A stretch of 64,000 nt of DNA from Halomonas sp. 25-S5 (GTDB lineage Bacteria > Pseudomonadota > Gammaproteobacteria > Pseudomonadales > Halomonadaceae), in contig NZ_JARANV010000015.1 of the NCBI RefSeq assembly GCF_029889845.1, positions 1 to 64,000 on the forward strand, in the 5' to 3' direction. The notes under the pieces are model-generated. The model was given only the letters and a program-made list of their open reading frames with translations. It made no database searches and was not told the origin of the DNA. A program made the position numbers and the translations under genes. The stretch's first letter is position 1, and each line of letters begins with the position of its first letter. Shown in pieces: positions 7,333-16,345 of this stretch.

Positions 7333-8500
7333 ATTTTGATTCGTTGAAGATCTCGCGGCCGATCAGCATCCGGCGGATCTCGCTGGTGCCGGCACCGATC
7401 TCGTAGAGCTTGGCATCGCGCAGCAACCGCCCGGTCGGGTACTCGTTGATGTAGCCGTTGCCGCCGAGCAGCTGGATGGCGTCCAGCGCCACCTGGGTGG
7501 CCTTCTCGGAACAGAAGAGGATCACCCCGGCGGCGTCCTTGCGCGAGGACTGGCCGCGGTCGCAGCCGGCGGCCACGGCATAGAGATAGGCGCGGCAGGC
7601 GTTCAGGGTGGTGTACATATCGGCGATCTTGCCCTGCACCAGCTGGAACTCGCCGATGGACTGGTTGAACTGCTTGCGCTCGTGGACGTAGGGCACCACG
7701 ATGTCCAGCGCCGCCTGCATGATGCCGATGGGGCCGGCGGCGAGCACGGTACGCTCGTAGTCCAGGCCGCTCATCAGCACGCGCACGCCCTTGCCGACCT
7801 CGCCGAGCACGTTCTCCTCCGGCACCTCGCAATCCTCGAACACCAGCTCGCAGGTGTTGGAGCCGCGCATGCCCAGCTTGTCGAGTTTCTGGGCGGTGGA
7901 GAAGCCCTTGAAGTCCTTCTCGATGATGAAGGCGGTGATTCCCTTGGAGCCGGCCTCCGGGTCGGTCTTGGAGTAGACCACCAGCACGCTGGCTTCCGGG
8001 CCGTTGGTGATCCACATCTTGTTGCCGTTGAGGATGTACTTGTTGCCCTCCTTGCGCGCGCGCAGCTTCATGGAGACCACGTCGGAACCGGCGCCCGGCT
8101 CGGACATGGCCAGGGCGCCGACATGCTCGCCGCTGATCAGCTTGGGCAGGTACTTGGCCTTCTGCTCGGCACTGGCATTGATCTTGAGCTGGTTGACGCA
8201 GAGGTTGGAGTGGGCGCCGTAGGAGAGGCCCACCGAGGCGCTGGCCCGGGAGATCTCCTCCATGGCGATGCAGTGCGCCAGGTAACCCATGCCGCTGCCG
8301 CCGTCCTCGTCCGATACGGTGATGCCGAGCAGGCCCATGTCGCCGAACTTCTGCCAGAGGTCATTGGGGAATTCGTTCTTCTCGTCGATCTCGGCGGCGC
8401 GCGGGGCGATCTCGTCGCGGGCGAAGGCGTTGACCTGGTCGCGCAGCATGTTCAGCTCGTCGTCGAAGCCGAAATCGAGGGGCTTATAGGGCGTGTGCAT
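7331..8500 (-). CDS. liuA: Isovaleryl-CoA dehydrogenase
   Basis: 389 residues, typical of acyl-CoA dehydrogenases. A FAD enzyme, it oxidises isovaleryl-CoA to 3-methylcrotonyl-CoA and passes electrons to electron-transfer flavoprotein. The substrate/FAD motif [11 protein letters not shown] and the C-terminal [13 protein letters not shown] are present. [12 protein letters not shown] places the catalytic glutamate at about 249, the position characteristic of isovaleryl-CoA dehydrogenases. First gene of the liu operon; a palindromic LiuR-type site lies about 105 bases upstream. Its stop codon is embedded in a heptad element. Confidence 0.94.
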   Translation of the reverse strand: MHTPYKPLDFGFDDELNMLRDQVNAFARDEIAPRAAEIDEKNEFPNDLWQKFGDMGLLGITVSDEDGGSGMGYLAHCIAMEEISRASASVGLSYGAHSNLCVNQLKINASAEQKAKYLPKLISGEHVGALAMSEPGAGSDVVSMKLRARKEGNKYILNGNKMWITNGPEASVLVVYSKTDPEAGSKGITAFIIEKDFKGFSTAQKLDKLGMRGSNTCELVFEDCEVPEENVLGEVGKGVRVLMSGLDYERTVLAAGPIGIMQAALDIVVPYVHERKQFNQSIGEFQLVQGKIADMYTTLNACRAYLYAVAAGCDRGQSSRKDAAGVILFCSEKATQVALDAIQLLGGNGYINEYPTGRLLRDAKLYEIGAGTSEIRRMLIGREIFNESK

Positions 8501-8603
8501 GGCGGGCTCCCGTTCTCGTCAGGTGAGGCGCCGACCGCTCGGGCGAGGCGCCAAAGGCAAACAGATGTCATCAAGATGGCAGATGGCACAAGACTAGGCG
8601 AGG

Positions 8604-8619
8604 TTGACGTTAACGTAAA
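8604..8619 (-). promoter_or_regulatory. LiuR-type operator upstream of liuA
   Basis: TTGACGTTAACGTAAA is a 16-base palindrome with one mismatch and resembles the LiuR (MerR family) operator that controls branched-chain amino-acid degradation operons in proteobacteria. On the minus strand, TTTACG, 17 bases and TAGTCT could be the promoter elements overlapping it. No liuR gene is adjacent, so the regulator would be encoded elsewhere. Confidence 0.65.
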
Positions 8620-8741
8620 GTGCAGGTTTTCGCGCCTACGACGAATGTAGAAGAGGTGTGATACCGGCCACCCGGCTGAGTGCGCCGAGCGGCGTTTTCT
8701 GAGCAGCGAGCTAGAGGAACTGCTGGCGGGACTGGGGCGGC

Positions 8742-8761
8742 CCCGTCAGCAGGGTGACGGG
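8742..8761 (-). terminator. Hairpin downstream of tupA
   Basis: CCCGTCA and TGACGGG form a 7-bp stem with a 6-base loop, 14 bases after the tupA stop. There is no clear T-run, so it may be a weak or Rho-assisted terminator. Confidence 0.35.
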
Positions 8762-8775
8762 ACCGAACCGAAGGG

Positions 8776-9594
8776 TTACTGCGTGGCGTTGGGGAAGAAC
8801 AGCTGCTGGCCCTTGACCTCGAAGTCGGCGATGGCCTGCTGGCCCTCGTCGGAGAGCAGCCAGTTGTGCCACTGCTCGGCCAGGTCGTGCTTGAGGTGCG
8901 GGAAGCGCTCCTGGCTGATCAGGAGGCTGCCATACTGGTTGAACAGTGCATCATCCCCCTCGAACAGCAGTGCCAGGTCCTGCGGGTTATCGAAGGCGAC
9001 CCAGGTGGCGCGGTCGCTCATCACGTAGGCGTCCATGCCTGCGGCGGTATTGAGCGTGGGGCCCATGCCGCTGCCGAGCTCGCGATACCACTCGCCGCCC
9101 GGCTCGACGCCGGCGGAATCCCACAGGCGCAGCTCGGCACGGTTGGTGCCGCTGTCGTCGCCCCGCGAGGCGAAGGGTGCCTCGGCTTCGGCAATCAGCG
9201 ACAGGGCCTCGGCCACGGTCTCGGCATCGGCGATGCCGGCCGGGTCGCCCCCCGGGCCGATGAGCACGAAGTCGTTGTACATCACGTCGGCGCGCTCGGT
9301 GCCATAGCCCTCTTCCACGAAGCGCTCCTCGCCGGCGGTATCGTGCACCAGCAGGCTGTCGGCGTCGCCGCGACGGGCGATCTCGAAGGCCTGGCCGGTG
9401 CCGACGGCGACGACGCGGACGTCGATACCGGTTGTTTCAGTGAACTGCGGGATGATGGCGTCGAACAGCCCCGAGTTTTCGGTGGAGGTGGTCGAGGCCA
9501 GGGTGATATAGCGCTCTCCATCCTGGGCCTGGGCCGCCATCGACAGTCCCAGCAGGCTCACGGCGGTCAGTGCGATACGTGCCTTGTTTTGCAT
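8776..9594 (-). CDS. tupA: Tungstate-type ABC transporter, periplasmic binding protein
   Basis: 272 residues with a signal peptide (hydrophobic residues about 7-22, AQA cleavage region). The TTSTENSGL motif (35-43) and the GTGQA loop (65-69) match the TupA/WtpA oxyanion-binding family, which captures tungstate, or less often molybdate, for delivery to the TupB permease. It is the third gene of a minus-strand tupB-tupC-tupA set, 48 bases after tupC. Tungstate would serve molybdopterin/tungstopterin enzymes. The exact oxyanion cannot be read from the sequence. Confidence 0.82.
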   Translation of the reverse strand: MQNKARIALTAVSLLGLSMAAQAQDGERYITLASTTSTENSGLFDAIIPQFTETTGIDVRVVAVGTGQAFEIARRGDADSLLVHDTAGEERFVEEGYGTERADVMYNDFVLIGPGGDPAGIADAETVAEALSLIAEAEAPFASRGDDSGTNRAELRLWDSAGVEPGGEWYRELGSGMGPTLNTAAGMDAYVMSDRATWVAFDNPQDLALLFEGDDALFNQYGSLLISQERFPHLKHDLAEQWHNWLLSDEGQQAIADFEVKGQQLFFPNATQ

Positions 9595-9642
9595 GGTTGC
9601 TTCCTTTTGGTTGCTGCATGACGCGATGGGACGCAGGCGACG

Positions 9643-10368
9643 CTAGAGCACCAGATCGCCCCGGATGAAAGCCCGCGCCTGGGAAGAGGCGGGGGCCGTG
9701 AAAAAGGTCTCGGTCGGGGTATGCTCGATCAAGCGGCCACGGCACAGGAACAGTACGTCGTCGGCCAGGCGGCGGGCCTGGTGCAGGTCATGGCTGCTCA
9801 TCACGATGCGCGTTCCCCGGTTATGGAACTCCTGAACGGCGTCTTCCACTGCCTTGATGGCGGCGGGGTCCAGCGCCGAGGTGGGCTCATCCAGGAACAG
9901 TACCTCGGGGTCGAGCAGCCAGGCCCGGGCCAGGGCCAGGCGCTGCTGCTCGCCCCCCGAGAGCACGCGGGCCGGGCGCTTCTCCAGCGCCGCCAGGCCG
10001 AAGCGCTCCAGCGCCTGGCGGGCGCGAGGCTTGCGGTCGCGGCGTGGCGTGCCGTTGACGGCCAGTGCATAGGCCAGGTTGGCCAGCGCCGAGCGCCTGA
10101 GCAGCACCGGCCGCTGGAAGACCATCGCCTGGCGCGGGGGGCGCCCCTCCCAGTGGACGCGCCCGGCACTGGGGGTGAGCAGGCCGTGGGCGAGGCGCAT
10201 CAGCAGGCTCTTGCCGGCGCCATTGGGGCCCATCACCAGGGTGCGCCGGCAGCCGGTCAGGTGCAGGTCCAGCGGCTCCAGCAGCCGCTGACCACGGTGG
10301 ATGAAGGTGACCCCCTGCATCTCGAGCGGGGGGGCGTCGGTGACCGGCAGCGTCGTCATGTCGTTCAT
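9643..10368 (-). CDS. tupC: Tungstate-type ABC transporter, ATP-binding protein
   Basis: 241 residues. Walker A GPNGAGKS (47-54), ABC signature LSGGEQQR and Walker B LFLDEPTSALDP are all intact. It energises oxyanion uptake through TupB. The start codon overlaps the tupB stop (ATGA at 10365-10368), so the two are translationally coupled. It lacks the long C-terminal regulatory (TOBE-like) domain of ModC proteins, consistent with the Tup type. Confidence 0.85.
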   Translation of the reverse strand: MNDMTTLPVTDAPPLEMQGVTFIHRGQRLLEPLDLHLTGCRRTLVMGPNGAGKSLLMRLAHGLLTPSAGRVHWEGRPPRQAMVFQRPVLLRRSALANLAYALAVNGTPRRDRKPRARQALERFGLAALEKRPARVLSGGEQQRLALARAWLLDPEVLFLDEPTSALDPAAIKAVEDAVQEFHNRGTRIVMSSHDLHQARRLADDVLFLCRGRLIEHTPTETFFTAPASSQARAFIRGDLVL

Positions 10369-11069
10369 CCCAGCCGCCTCCTGGCCGTCTCGCTCATCAG
10401 GTAGGCGGCGGCATTGACCAGGGCCACCAGCGACAGCAGCACGAGGCCCAGGCCCAGCGCCAGGGGCAGGTTGCCCTTGCTGGTCTCCAGCACGATGGCG
10501 GTGGTCATGACCCGGGTGACGCCGTCGATATTGCCGCCGACGATCATCACCGCCCCGACCTCGGCGCTGGCCCGGCCGAAACCGGCGAGCACGACGGTGA
10601 CGAGACCCAGGCGGGCGTCCCAGAGCAACGTGGGGATCATGCGCAGGCGCGAAAGCCCCAGCGAGGTGAGCTGCTCGCGGTACTCCTGAAAGAGTTCCTC
10701 GACCTGCTGACGGGCCAGGGCGGCAATGATCGGTAGCACCAGGATGATCTGGGCGATCACCATGGCACCAGGGGTGAAGAGCATACCGAGTTCGCCCAGC
10801 GGCCCGGCGCGTGAAAGCAGCAGGTAGACGCTGAGCCCCGCGACGACCGGCGGCAGCCCCATCAGGGCATTGAGTGCTACCACGATCACGCTATGGCCGG
10901 GAAAACGCCATAGTGCCAGGGCCGCGCCCAGCGGCAGGCCGATCAGCGCGGCGATCAGCACGGCTGTCAGCGAGATCTGCAGCGACAGCACCACGATCCC
11001 GACCAGGTCGGGGTCGCGCCCCAGGATCAAGGCCAGGGCGGTCTGGAAGGCGTTGGCATCGTCGGACAT
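10365..11069 (-). CDS. tupB: Tungstate-type ABC transporter, permease
   Basis: 234 residues from the ATG at 11069 (MSDDANAFQTAL), which has GGAG at a good distance; an upstream ATG at 11126 would add a 19-residue polar extension without a ribosome site. Five or six membrane spans are visible. The cytoplasmic loop GFGRASAEVGAVMIVGGNI, the contact site for the ATPase, is of the TupB/ModB type. First gene of the operon. It faces the regulator gene at 11205 across a 135-base divergent promoter region containing the direct repeat ATGCAGTAAC/ATGCAGGATAAC (about 11139-11160). Confidence 0.85.
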   Translation of the reverse strand: MSDDANAFQTALALILGRDPDLVGIVVLSLQISLTAVLIAALIGLPLGAALALWRFPGHSVIVVALNALMGLPPVVAGLSVYLLLSRAGPLGELGMLFTPGAMVIAQIILVLPIIAALARQQVEELFQEYREQLTSLGLSRLRMIPTLLWDARLGLVTVVLAGFGRASAEVGAVMIVGGNIDGVTRVMTTAIVLETSKGNLPLALGLGLVLLSLVALVNAAAYLMSETARRRLG

Positions 11070-11204
11070 CGTGCGCTCCTGCGGTCTCCCTGCATCATGT
11101 GCGTTAAAACGCGGAGACGCATCCAACGCGGTAATTCATGCAGTAACATGCAGGATAACGACAATACTAGCGCCAGAGTTCTATCGCCATGAGGGCCTTG
11201 TACC

Positions 11205-12107
11205 ATGGATACCGACCGGGGGAGTGCATCCCGTGCCTACCTGACCACCGCCGAGGTGGCCGACTACCTGCGCCTCAAGGAGCGCAAGGTCTATGACCTG
11301 GTGCGCCAGGGGGCGATGCCCTGCGTGCGCGTCACCGGCAAGCTGCTCTTTCCACGCCAGAGCATCGACCTCTGGCTGATGAACCACCTGGAGGGAGATC
11401 GGGCCAGCAGCCGGCCGGTGCCCGTGGTGCTGGCGGGCAGTCAGGATCCGCTGCTGGAGTGGGCGGTGCGCGAGAGCGGGGCGGGATTGGCGCTGCTCTG
11501 CCATGGCAGCGGCGATGGAGTGCGACGCCTGCTGGCTGGCGAAGCGATGGTCGCGGGGCTGCACCTGCTGGACGCGCATAGCGGCGGCTACAACCGGCCC
11601 GAGGCGCTGGGGCTCTCCGGCATGCGGGATCTGGTGATGGTGCGCTGGGCGACCCGTCGCCAAGGGCTGCTGCTGGCGCCGGACAACCCCCTGGGCATCA
11701 CCGGCCTCGAGGATCTGGCCGGGGACAAGGTACGCCTGGCCCATCGTCAGCCCGATGCCGGGGCCCAGCGACTGCTGACCTGGCTGCTGGCCCGGGCGGG
11801 GATCGATGCCAGCCGGCTGCGGTTCACTGCCCACCCTTCGCTTAACGAGGATGATCTGGCGCTGGCGATCCATCAGGGTGAGGCGGACGCGGGGCTGGGG
11901 GTCGAGGCCGCGGCCCGCCGTCAGGGGCTGGCCTTCGTACCGTTGCACCTGGAAGCCTTCGACCTGGCCCTGCGGCGGCGCAGCTACTTCGAGCCGCCGA
12001 TCCAGCGGCTGCTGTCCTTCGCCAGGGAGACGCGCTTCGCGGAGCGGGCCGAGGCGCTGGGCGGCTATGACATCAGTGAGCTAGGGCGGGTGGTCTACAA
12101 CGCCTGA
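11205..12107 (+). CDS. Helix-turn-helix regulator with periplasmic-binding-protein-like sensor domain
   Basis: 300 residues. Residues about 12-64 form an excisionase/MerR-like DNA-binding domain (YLTTAEVADYLRLKERKVYDL, then KLLFPRQSIDLWL). The rest resembles the substrate-binding PBP fold found in oxyanion-responsive regulators (HxGGYNRPEALGL, later GEADAGLGVEAAARRQGLAF). It is divergent from tupB, so it most likely senses tungstate or molybdate and controls the tup operon. This is inference from position and domain layout; the ligand is unknown. It converges with the MFS pseudogene, 5 bases apart. Confidence 0.75.
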   Translation: MDTDRGSASRAYLTTAEVADYLRLKERKVYDLVRQGAMPCVRVTGKLLFPRQSIDLWLMNHLEGDRASSRPVPVVLAGSQDPLLEWAVRESGAGLALLCHGSGDGVRRLLAGEAMVAGLHLLDAHSGGYNRPEALGLSGMRDLVMVRWATRRQGLLLAPDNPLGITGLEDLAGDKVRLAHRQPDAGAQRLLTWLLARAGIDASRLRFTAHPSLNEDDLALAIHQGEADAGLGVEAAARRQGLAFVPLHLEAFDLALRRRSYFEPPIQRLLSFARETRFAERAEALGGYDISELGRVVYNA

Positions 12108-12112
12108 GGGCG

Positions 12113-13308
12113 TCAGGCCCTGGCGCCCTCGGCGGGAGAGCGCTCGATGGGCGTCTCGCGGATGAACGCATGCAGGATGGCAGCCGCCACGGAGAGCAGG
12201 ATGGCGAGCCGCCACACCAGGTCGTAGTCGCCGTTGAGGTCGTAGAAGTAGCCGCCCAGCCAGACGCCCATGAAGGAGCCGAGCTGGTGGAAGAGGAAGA
12301 CGATGCCGCCGAGCATGGAGAGGTGGCGCACGCCGAACACCGAGGCGACGATGCCGTTGGTCAGCGGCACCGTGGAGAGCCACAGCAGGCCCATGGCGAT
12401 GCCGAACAGGTAGGTGCTGGCCGGGCTCAGGGGAACGACGAGGAAGACGGTGATCACCATGCCGCGGATCAGGTAGAGCCAGGTCAGCAGGCGCGGCTTG
12501 GAGAGAAAGCCGCCCAGCCAGCCGGCGGTGTAGGTGCCGACGATGTTGAACAGCCCCACCAGCGCCAGCACGGTGCTGCCTACCTGCACGGCGATGCCGC
12601 TGTCGACCAGGTAGCCGGGCAGGTGGACGCCGATGAACACCACCTGGAAGCCGCAGACGAAGAAGCCGATGCAGAGCAGCCAGAAGCCGCGATGCGCGGC
12701 GGCCTCGTCGAGCGCCGCCCGCAGCGAGAGATCGCTGGCCTGGCGCGGCGACGGACGATCGCGCAACATCCCGCCCAGGGGCACCATCAAGGCCGCCAGT
12801 GCGCCCATCACCAGCAGGGCGGCGGACCAGCCGAGCCACTCCAGCAGCCCCAGGGTGCCGGGCAACATCGCGAACTGGCCGAAGGAACCGGCGGCGCTGA
12901 CGATGCCCATGGCCAGGCTGCGTTTCTCTGGCGGCACGGCGCGGCCCACGGCGCCGAGGATCACCGAGAAGGTGGTGCCCGAAAGCCCCAGGCCGATCAG
13001 CAGCCCGGCACTCGTCGACATGCCCAGGGCCGAGTCCGACAGCCCCATCATGGCCAGCCCCAGAGCATAGAGCACACGATCCGCGCGGCCCCGAAGCGGT
13101 CGGCCAGTGCCCCGCTGAAGGGCTGGGATAGCCCCCAGATCAGGTTCTGCAGGGCCAGGGCGAAGGCGAAGACCTCCCGTCCCCAGCCCAGATCACTGCT
13201 CATTGGCTCCAGGAACAGGCCGAAGCCATGGCGCAGGCCCATGGCCAGCGAGATGACCAGGCTGCCTAGGACGATGATCAGCAGGGTGTGGCGGCGCAGC
13301 GCATTCAT
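12113..13308 (-). pseudogene. MFS transporter interrupted by a frameshift
   Basis: The N-terminal 83 or so residues start at 13308 (MNALRRHTLLIIVLGSLVIS) and reach DRFGAARIV. The fold then continues in another frame from about 13075 (LYALGLAMMGLSDSALG) to the stop at 12113. Joined, the two parts make about 400 residues with 12 membrane spans, similar to YhjX/oxalate-formate-type major facilitator proteins. About six residues expected between ARIV and LYALG are missing, so a small deletion not divisible by three is more likely than a single-base sequencing error. Substrate unknown. If real, the gene is inactive. Confidence 0.8.
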
Positions 13309-13436
13309 GGCGACGGGTTACCCATTGGCAGACGAATTGCGCGCTACTATCGCGCATCTGCGATGTTTCGGACACACTGGAATGAGCAACAGGCTGACAC
13401 CCGTGCCGTAATATCATCCCCGGGCGGGTCGCGAGC

Positions 13437-15425
13437 TCAGTGGGCGTCCTGCTGGTGGGGCGGCACGATGCCCTGGCGCTTCATGCGCCGGTAGATGGTC
13501 GGCCGCGACAGGCCCAACTCGCGGGCCACAGCACTGATGTTCCAGTGATGCCGGCGCAGGGTCTCCTGCAGCGGGTCTTCGCCGCGCAGCATCACCCCGG
13601 GGGCGAGTCCCTCGGGTGCCCTGGCGGCACGTGCCGCGGGGTGGGCCAGGTGGCCGCTGATGCATTCTTCCGGCAGGTCTCCGACCACCACCTCGTCGCC
13701 CTCGCAGGTGGCCAGGGCATAGCGCAGGGCGTTGTGCAGCTCGCGGATGTTGCCCGGCCAGGGATAGGCGAGCATGGCAGTGGTGGCGTCGCCGCGCAGC
13801 CGGGTCCGCGACTCGCCACGCTCGGCGCGAAGCTCCTCGAACAGCTTGCGGATCAGGTAGGCCTGGTCGGCGCGCTCGCGAAGCGGCGGCAGGCGCAGGC
13901 TGGCGCCGTTCAGGCGATAGAAGAGGTCCTCGCGGAACTGGCCCAGATCGATCAGGCCACGCAGGTCGCGGTGGGTGGCCGCCACCACCCTCAGGTCGAC
14001 CTTGACCGGCCGGTTGGCGCCGATCGGCAGCACCTCCCCCTCGGCCAGTACCCGCAGCAGGCGGGTCTGCAGTTGCAGCGGCATGTCGCCGATCTCGTCC
14101 AGGAAGAGGGTGCCGCCGTCGGCCTGGGCGATCAGCCCTTTCATCCCCTTGCTGTTGGCGCCCGTAAAGCTGCCAGGCTCGTAGCCGAACAGCTCGCTCT
14201 CGATCAGCGACTCGGGCATGGCCGCGCAGTTGATGGCCACGAAGGGCTTGTCGCGGCGAAGGCTGGAATCATGCAGGGCACGGGCCATGCGTTCCTTGCC
14301 GGTGCCGGTCTCGCCGATCACCAGGATATTGATCGGCTCATTGCGCAGCCGGGCGGCCCGGGTCAGGGTATCGCGCATCGCCGGGTCGTCATCGGCCAGC
14401 GCCTCCAGTGGCGCCAGGCTGGAATCCCGCGGGTGCGCCGTACTCCCTGCGGGATGACGACGCTGTGGCTCGATCAGGGTAGCGAAGTGCAGCTCGCGGT
14501 GGCGATGGGTCAGGAAGGCGCGCACCCGGTCGTCGCAGTAGCGCTGGATGTTGAGCACGTCGTCGACCTCGGCATCCAGCAGGTCCTGGATGTGCCAGGC
14601 CCGAAAGGGACGGGCCTCGCCGGGTCCGGGTAACGGCAGCTCGTGATGACGCAGCAGCTTGCGTCCGGCGGTGTTGGCGGCCAGCAGGGTCCCGTCCTCC
14701 TCGATGGCGATCAGGTAGCGCCGGTTGATCAGCACGAACTCCCGGGAGCGGTCCAGGCAGACGATGTGGTAGCCGTTATAGCGTTGCAGGAAGTAGGCAT
14801 CCTCGATCATTCGCGCATAGTGCTTGACCACCTGCAGGGCGAAGGTCTGGGAGGTCTTGGACTCCGGCGAACGGTAGGCGGAGATGTCGAGCACCGCCAG
14901 CAGCTGGCCATCCGGGTCGAAGACCGGCGCCGCCGTGCAGGTCAGGTTGATGTGATGGGCGCTGAAATGGTCGCTGTGGTGACAGGTCAGCGGCAACTCC
15001 TCCTGGATGCACGTACCCACCGCGCAGGTGCCGGAATGCTCCTCGCTCCAGTTGGAGCCGAGGTAGAGACCGGTGCGCTGATGTTCGCGATGGGCACTGC
15101 TCGCGCCGAGGAACTGGACAGCGATGCCCCGGGCATCGGTGAGCAGCACCACGTACTCGAGGGGATGGACCTGGCGATAGAGCTGTTCCACGCCGGCCCG
15201 GGCCACCTTGATGAGACCATCGGCCTGGTCCTGATGCTCGCGCAGGGTCTGGTCGGGAACGTAGCGGGGTGGGCTGGGCCTGGCGGGATCGAGTCCGTAG
15301 CGGTCGATGCAGCGGCGCCAGGAGCGTTCGATGACCGCCTCTTCTCCCCCTCCTCGGGGATGCTCCAGGGAACTCAGGATCGTCTCGACGTGCTCTCGCT
15401 GTGCCTTGGCAATGTTCATGGCCAT
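13437..15425 (-). CDS. acoR: Sigma-54-dependent activator of acetoin catabolism
   Basis: 662 residues. The N-terminal part (about 70-210) has a GAF-like sensor with LGSNWSEEHSGTCAVGTC, typical of AcoR. The AAA+ domain has Walker A GETGTGKE (371-378), Walker B FLDEIGD (441-447) and the sigma-54 contact loop GSFTGA (418-423) in place of the usual GAFTGA. A Fis-type helix-turn-helix lies at the C-terminus (SAVARELGLSRPTIYRRMKR). It is divergent from the acetoin operon, which has a sigma-54 promoter at 15677, so it should activate that operon in response to acetoin. Confidence 0.9.
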   Translation of the reverse strand: MAMNIAKAQREHVETILSSLEHPRGGGEEAVIERSWRRCIDRYGLDPARPSPPRYVPDQTLREHQDQADGLIKVARAGVEQLYRQVHPLEYVVLLTDARGIAVQFLGASSAHREHQRTGLYLGSNWSEEHSGTCAVGTCIQEELPLTCHHSDHFSAHHINLTCTAAPVFDPDGQLLAVLDISAYRSPESKTSQTFALQVVKHYARMIEDAYFLQRYNGYHIVCLDRSREFVLINRRYLIAIEEDGTLLAANTAGRKLLRHHELPLPGPGEARPFRAWHIQDLLDAEVDDVLNIQRYCDDRVRAFLTHRHRELHFATLIEPQRRHPAGSTAHPRDSSLAPLEALADDDPAMRDTLTRAARLRNEPINILVIGETGTGKERMARALHDSSLRRDKPFVAINCAAMPESLIESELFGYEPGSFTGANSKGMKGLIAQADGGTLFLDEIGDMPLQLQTRLLRVLAEGEVLPIGANRPVKVDLRVVAATHRDLRGLIDLGQFREDLFYRLNGASLRLPPLRERADQAYLIRKLFEELRAERGESRTRLRGDATTAMLAYPWPGNIRELHNALRYALATCEGDEVVVGDLPEECISGHLAHPAARAARAPEGLAPGVMLRGEDPLQETLRRHHWNISAVARELGLSRPTIYRRMKRQGIVPPHQQDAH

Positions 15426-15534
15426 GTCCTCAGCGCCGGAGAGAAGGCGCTATGCAGGATGCGAATGTCCGTTGATGACCCTACGCCTCCGGCTCACGGC
15501 GCGTGATGCGATCTTCGTCGCCCCCTATTACACC

Positions 15535-15582
15535 TGTAACGCTCCTATGTAAAGCGGAGTGTCACGTCGCGTGTAATGCTCG
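15535..15582. promoter_or_regulatory. Candidate AcoR upstream activating sites
   Basis: TGTAACGCTCC (15535-15545) faces GGAGTGTCACG (15556-15566) as an imperfect inverted repeat. The first half-site recurs as TGTAATGCTCG at 15572-15582, 37 bases downstream. They lie about 100-140 bases upstream of the sigma-54 promoter, the normal distance for an enhancer-binding protein. The 348-base gap between acoR and the operon holds these sites and the promoter; I see no gene in it. Confidence 0.4.
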
Positions 15583-15676
15583 CCGGCCCTGGTGCGGCGA
15601 CGGGCACAGCCTTACTCCTCATCTGCAACCAATTTCCCCTTGAATAACATGATTCTGGGTCTTTTGACCCGATTCC

Positions 15677-15691
15677 TGGCACGAAAGCTGC
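15677..15691 (+). promoter_or_regulatory. Sigma-54 promoter of the acetoin operon
   Basis: TGGCACGAAAGCTGC matches the -24/-12 consensus TGGCACG-N4-TTGC with one difference, and the GG and GC are correctly spaced. It lies 83 bases upstream of the first operon ATG and next to a sigma-54 activator gene, so the assignment is firm. Confidence 0.88.
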
Positions 15692-15773
15692 CTGGGAAAG
15701 GTGTGCGACCGACGGGTCGCCCTGGCTGATCACTCAGCAAGACGAGGTCTTGCATAACAACAGGAGCCAAGCC

Positions 15774-16292
15774 ATGAGCCATTCCCAAAGAGCGTCGACG
15801 GTCACTCGGCGTCGCTTTCTCACCCTCTCCGGGCAAGGCGCCCTGCTGGTCGGTGGCATGGCGCTCGGCGCCGGCAGCCTCTGGCCCCGCTGGGCCCTGG
15901 CCGAGCCCGATCTGGCCGCGGGCCTGCTGCGCATGGGCCGTGACATCTACCCCCACGATGCCATCCCTGACGCCTTCTACCTCACTCCCCTCGAGCCACT
16001 ACTGGAAAACAACCGGGCATTGATCGCCGATGGCCTGGCCGACCTCAACCGCCGGGCCCGTGATGCCCACGGGACGGACTACAGCGACATCAGCGAGGAG
16101 GCTGACCGGGCGGCGCTGTTGCGCGAGATTGAGGACGGCGACTTCTTTCAGACGGTGCGCGGCACCCTGGTGGTAGGGCTCTACGACAACAACGAGCTCT
16201 GGGAGCTGTACTTCGGCTACGAGGGGTCATCGTGGGAGCAGGGCGGATACCTCTATCGCGGCTTCGATGACCTGGAGATCGACTGGCTGTAA
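15774..16292 (+). CDS. Tat-exported small subunit of a GMC dehydrogenase (gluconate 2-dehydrogenase subunit 3-like)
   Basis: 172 residues from the ATG at 15774, preceded by AGGAG. The twin-arginine signal TRRRFL (11-16) is followed by a hydrophobic stretch and an AEPD cleavage region. The body (DIYPHDAIPDAFY, ending RGFDDLEIDWL) is like the small subunit of membrane-associated FAD dehydrogenases (gluconate, sorbitol or glucose types). In these systems the small subunit carries the GMC flavoprotein through the Tat channel. It is the first gene of the acetoin operon, 53 bases before the GMC gene. Its partner has no signal of its own, which fits a co-export model. Confidence 0.75.
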   Translation: MSHSQRASTVTRRRFLTLSGQGALLVGGMALGAGSLWPRWALAEPDLAAGLLRMGRDIYPHDAIPDAFYLTPLEPLLENNRALIADGLADLNRRARDAHGTDYSDISEEADRAALLREIEDGDFFQTVRGTLVVGLYDNNELWELYFGYEGSSWEQGGYLYRGFDDLEIDWL

Positions 16293-16345
16293 CCCCCGCT
16301 ATCCCTGTGTGACACGACAACAATCGAATCGAGAGGAGACACGCC

